Origin: Parabacteroides sp900760525
GTDB taxonomy: Bacteria; Bacteroidota; Bacteroidia; Bacteroidales; Tannerellaceae
NCBI RefSeq assembly: GCF_049860805.1
Contig: NZ_CP187555.1
Location: 2,914,001-2,978,000, forward strand
DNA length: 64,000 nucleotides
Direction: 5' to 3'
A program made the translations under genes and the position numbers. This document shows, piece after piece, positions 60,973-64,000 of the stretch. Below the pieces are notes generated by a model that saw only the letters and a list, made by a program, of their open reading frames with translations, did no database searches and had not been told where the DNA came from. Within the stretch, counting starts at the first letter, position 1; every line of letters starts with the position of its first letter.

Positions 60973-62088
60973 ATGTTGAACAGAAGCAAACTGGTCTTTA
61001 TTCTTGCCGGTATACTGTTTGCAATAAGCAGTATATCGGCACAAAATAACGCCCAAATCAGTGCAGACGAGCTGATCTATAACTTCGGTACGATAGGGGA
61101 ATCCGATGGATTGGCAAGTCACATATTTACGATCAAAAACACAGGTAACGGTCCGCTTGTCATCACGCGGATCACGGCTTCTTGTGGTTGTACACAACCC
61201 GAATGGACCAAAGCCCCCATCGCTCCGGGAAAGACCGGAGAAGTCAAAGTTACTTATAACCCGAAAGGGCGTCCCGGCCCTTTTTACAAGACAATCGCCA
61301 TCTACAGCAACGGCAAGAAAGGCAGCTTCTCGTTAGGCATCAAAGGAAACGTGACCCCTAAAGAGGCTCAACCCATACTAATTTATCCTTACAGCATCGG
61401 CGATCTGAAACTGCAAACCAAGAACATCCTTTACAGCACGATCCGCCCGGAAGAGACGCTGGGAGAAAAGATCGGCATTATCAATGAAGGAAAGACATCC
61501 CTGAACATTCATTTAGGAAAAACGCCTCACTATCTGAACGTCGTAGCCAATCCGGCTAAACTGGCTCCGGGAGAGACTGGTGAAATATCCATCCTCATGA
61601 ATGCGAAAGAGGCAAAACGGAAAGGACGCGTGACTGCCGAAATCCCGTTGACCGTCGAAAGTATCGGCCAAAAGAAAGGGAAGGAAAGCTACCTGCACGT
61701 TGCCGCCAATATCATAGACGATTTCAGTAAACTGACTGCATCGGAAAAAGCGAAAGCTCCGGTAGCACAACTGTCCGGCACATTGCTCGACTTCGGCAAA
61801 CTGCCCAATAAAGGCAGCTTTATCCCGTTGGTAGGCGGCCGGGTGAGCGGCACGATCGAAATTACCAACTCCGGCAAATCACCGCTTATCGTCTACAGCG
61901 CCACCTGCGATGACGAACGCGTAGCCGTTTCCGGCGGTAAAAGAGAAATCAAACCGGGTACGACAGCCACTTTCAAAGTGACGGTCCGCCCGAAAGAGAT
62001 AAAAACAAAACTGGAAGCCCTCATCAATTTCGTATGCAACGACCCGAACGGTCCGGTACGGCTTGTGAAGGTAACCGCAGAAAAATAA
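60973..62088 (+). CDS. Secreted DUF1573 protein, multi-domain
   Basis: 371 residues. Signal peptide (LVFILAGILFAISSISAQ), an N-terminal DUF1573 domain nearly identical in its core to the preceding protein (ITRITASCGCTQPEWTK, APIAPGKTGEVKVTYNPKG), a middle beta domain at about 130-255, and a second Ig-like DUF1573-type domain at the C-terminus (GTIEITNSGKSPLIVYSATC, RPKEIKTKLEALINFVCN). Cell-envelope location is likely; the function is not known. A hairpin array separates it from meaB. Confidence 0.92.
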   Translation: MLNRSKLVFILAGILFAISSISAQNNAQISADELIYNFGTIGESDGLASHIFTIKNTGNGPLVITRITASCGCTQPEWTKAPIAPGKTGEVKVTYNPKGRPGPFYKTIAIYSNGKKGSFSLGIKGNVTPKEAQPILIYPYSIGDLKLQTKNILYSTIRPEETLGEKIGIINEGKTSLNIHLGKTPHYLNVVANPAKLAPGETGEISILMNAKEAKRKGRVTAEIPLTVESIGQKKGKESYLHVAANIIDDFSKLTASEKAKAPVAQLSGTLLDFGKLPNKGSFIPLVGGRVSGTIEITNSGKSPLIVYSATCDDERVAVSGGKREIKPGTTATFKVTVRPKEIKTKLEALINFVCNDPNGPVRLVKVTAEK

Positions 62089-62093
62089 TTAAT

Positions 62094-62176
62094 CAGTTGA
62101 AAGGTGAAAGTTGAAAATTGAAAGTTTAATAATCTTTCTCTCCCAACTTTCAACTCTCAACTCTCAACTTTCAATT
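62094..62176. repeat. GTTGAAA/TTTCAAC hairpin array before meaB
   Basis: GTTGAAAGGTGAAAGTTGAA-type heptads at about 62095-62126 face CAACTTTCAACTCTCAACTC-type heptads at about 62143-62174, four bases before the meaB ATG. Same family as the array at 32945-33030. Confidence 0.85.
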
Positions 62177-62180
62177 AAAT

Positions 62181-63281
62181 ATGCAACATCCCGAGAACGA
62201 CGATCTGTACAGAGGATTAAAGGTGAATAAGGGAGTAGCCGATGTACCGACCGTAAATCCTTATCTGAAAAAAAGGATTCAACGCAAAGAATATACGCCC
62301 TCCGAATTTGTTGAAGGTATCCTGAAGGGGAACATTACGATCCTCAGCCAGGCAGTGACGCTGGTGGAAAGTTCCAAATACGAACACCAGCAAGTAGCGC
62401 AAGAGATTATCGAAAAATGCCTACCGCACGCAGGAAAGTCTGTCCGCATCGGTATCACCGGAGTGCCGGGAGCCGGTAAAAGTACGTCTATCGACGCGTT
62501 CGGTATGCACTTGATAGGCGAAGGACGTAAACTGGCAGTGTTGGCAATCGACCCGAGCAGCGAACGCTCGAAAGGCAGTATCCTCGGCGACAAAACCCGT
62601 ATGGAGGCTTTGTCACGCGAAAAAAATGCTTTCATCCGCCCTTCACCTTCGGCAGGATCCCTGGGTGGCGTCGCCCGCAAAACACGCGAGACGATCGTCC
62701 TTTGCGAAGCAGCCGGATTCGACACGGTATTTGTTGAAACGGTCGGTGTCGGACAAAGCGAAACGGCCGTCCACTCGATGGTCGACTTCTTCCTGCTGAT
62801 CCAACTCGCCGGTACCGGAGACGAATTGCAAGGTATCAAACGCGGTATTATGGAGATGGCAGACGGCATCATCATCAATAAAGCGGATGGCGACAACCTC
62901 GAAAAGGCCAAATTAGCGGCAGCCCAGTTCCGCAACGCCCTGCACCTGTTCCCCGCGCCCGAATCCGGTTGGTTCCCGAAAGTATTGACTTATTCAGGTT
63001 ACTACAATCTGGGGATTAAAGAAATCTGGGACATGGTCGGAGAATATATGGAATTTACCAAAAAGAACGGCTACTTCAACTACAAGCGCAACGAACAGGC
63101 CAAGTACTGGATGTACGAAAGCATCAACGACACGCTCCGCGAAACGTTCTACCACAACCCGGCTGTGGAAAACATGCTGAGCTTCACGGAGCAGCAGGTA
63201 TTGAATAACGAGATCAGCTCGTTCGTCGCTGCCAAACGGATGATGGACCTGTTTTTGGAGAATCTGTCTGCTAAGAAATAA
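62181..63281 (+). CDS. meaB: Methylmalonyl-CoA mutase-associated GTPase
   Basis: 366 residues, the usual MeaB size. G1: GITGVPGAGKSTSIDAFG. Further: LAVLAIDPSSERSKGSILGD, TRMEALSREKNAFIRPSPSA, GSLGGVARKTRETIVLCEAA, VFVETVGVGQSETAVHSMVD and the base-recognition IINKADGDN. Known: MeaB guards and loads cobalamin on methylmalonyl-CoA mutase, which Bacteroidales use to make propionate from succinate. The mutase genes are not in this window. Confidence 0.96.
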   Translation: MQHPENDDLYRGLKVNKGVADVPTVNPYLKKRIQRKEYTPSEFVEGILKGNITILSQAVTLVESSKYEHQQVAQEIIEKCLPHAGKSVRIGITGVPGAGKSTSIDAFGMHLIGEGRKLAVLAIDPSSERSKGSILGDKTRMEALSREKNAFIRPSPSAGSLGGVARKTRETIVLCEAAGFDTVFVETVGVGQSETAVHSMVDFFLLIQLAGTGDELQGIKRGIMEMADGIIINKADGDNLEKAKLAAAQFRNALHLFPAPESGWFPKVLTYSGYYNLGIKEIWDMVGEYMEFTKKNGYFNYKRNEQAKYWMYESINDTLRETFYHNPAVENMLSFTEQQVLNNEISSFVAAKRMMDLFLENLSAKK

Positions 63282-63320
63282 ATAGAAATACACAATACCG
63301 GTCTTATCCGGTCACAAAGC

Positions 63321-63382
63321 TGTGTCAAAACAGTCCCGTTCCCGCACTTGACACGGGATCGCATAAGAACTGTTTTGACACA
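63321..63382. terminator. Long stem with an inner hairpin after meaB
   Basis: TGTGTCAAAACAGT (63321-63334) is the exact reverse complement of 63369-63382. Inside it CCCGT (63335-63339) pairs with ACGGG (63353-63357). It probably ends the meaB transcript. The bulge of 11 bases on the right side is unusual. Confidence 0.65.
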
Positions 63383-63406
63383 CATTCTTTATTAATCTAA
63401 ATTATC

Positions 63407-64000
63407 ATGGAAAAGAAAAAACTTATACTGCTATTACTAAGTTGTGCGGCAATCACGGAGGCTCATGCAGCCTATCAAGGTCGCGTGTATATAGATTCCA
63501 ATCAAAACGGGATTTATGACAAAGGAGAGAAAGTTTTAAAAGACGTCCGGGTGTCCGACGGATTAAACGTAGTTAAAACAAATACCGAAGGTGTTTACAC
63601 ACTCCCCGGACACGAACGGGAACGGTTTATCTTCATCACTACTCCTTCCGGCTACAGGACAGACAACCGGTATTACCAACGGATCGAAGGGACGGAACAA
63701 GCATACGATTTCGGGCTGCAACCCTGGAAAGGACGCATCAAGCCGGATGGCAATCACAAGTTCATCCATATTTCCGATACTGAAATATTCAATACGGAAA
63801 ACCAGGAAGACTGGGCGAATAACATCCGGGATTACGCGGCCAATCAGGATATCGCATTTATCATCCACACCGGCGACATCTGTTATGAAAACGGATTGAA
63901 GAGCCATATCCATCTGATGAATACGTCCAATATGGACTGCCCGATGTTCTACTGTGTCGGCAACCATGACCTGGTAAAAGGAAAATACGGGGAAGAAGTA
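63407..64000 (+). CDS. Secreted calcineurin-like metallophosphoesterase, 3' end outside window
   Basis: The frame is open from ATG 63407 to the window end, 198 residues so far. Signal peptide (LILLLLSCAAITEAHA), then a small beta domain of the metallophosphatase N-terminal type (YQGRVYIDSNQNGIYDKGEK, TEGVYTLPGHERERF), and the start of the catalytic domain: FIHISDTEIFN, FIIHTGDICYENG and YCVGNHDLVKGK. Known: such exported phosphoesterases in Bacteroidetes act on unknown phosphate esters. The last His motifs and any C-terminal domain lie beyond the window. Confidence 0.9.
   Translation, partial: MEKKKLILLLLSCAAITEAHAAYQGRVYIDSNQNGIYDKGEKVLKDVRVSDGLNVVKTNTEGVYTLPGHERERFIFITTPSGYRTDNRYYQRIEGTEQAYDFGLQPWKGRIKPDGNHKFIHISDTEIFNTENQEDWANNIRDYAANQDIAFIIHTGDICYENGLKSHIHLMNTSNMDCPMFYCVGNHDLVKGKYGEEV

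Overview
The window is chromosomal DNA of a gut-type Bacteroidales bacterium. The evidence is SusC/SusD transporters, many secreted glycoside hydrolases, an ECF sigma/FecR pair, very few Shine-Dalgarno sequences, and promoters of the Bacteroidetes type (TAnnTTTG -7 boxes, several with a TTG 19-21 bases upstream). Parabacteroides would fit, but the genus cannot be proved from this window. I see no tRNA, rRNA or CRISPR array.

Bases 1-21,829 form a carbohydrate-utilisation region. Reading leftward it holds a fused tandem GH97 enzyme, then FecR anti-sigma, SusC, SusD, a GH2 beta-galactosidase, a GH43 lipoprotein, a GH38-like DUF5054 protein and a GH35 enzyme cut by the window edge. An ECF sigma factor and an AraC regulator read rightward between FecR and GH97. 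The hydrolase run is interrupted at about 3.4-5.9 kb by an HU-like/winged-helix protein and an AAA ATPase. Two identical 60-bp hairpin repeats bracket the ATPase.

Bases 21,988-27,900 are a five-gene tripartite exporter: TolC-like channel, HlyD-like adaptor, two FtsX/MacB-like permeases and an ABC ATPase. A palindrome next to its promoter is a candidate operator. A perfect 33-bp inverted repeat lies between the exporter and purT. Bases 28,360-50,595 are mostly household genes: purT, an Rpn-like nuclease, an MBL-fold protein, a glyoxalase-like protein, a ROK kinase, a Nudix hydrolase, a TPR/beta-barrel pair, a MATE exporter, metY, a glycosyltransferase/LpxH-like pair, an EF-G2-type elongation factor lacking the catalytic His, hemW, a zeta-toxin-like kinase with a small overlapping partner, and a short UvrA paralogue.

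The right end has an unrecognised small gene, galM, thyA-folA, a giant alpha-2-macroglobulin-like protein, two DUF1573 paralogues, meaB and the start of a secreted metallophosphoesterase. The least ordinary DNA is between genes. The main items are a 429-bp element at 41.3-41.7 kb that is one large imperfect palindrome with compensating hairpins, the 60-bp repeats round the ATPase, the 33-bp hairpin at 28.2 kb, three 41-bp units at 60.3 kb, and A/T-rich hairpins placed just before start codons.
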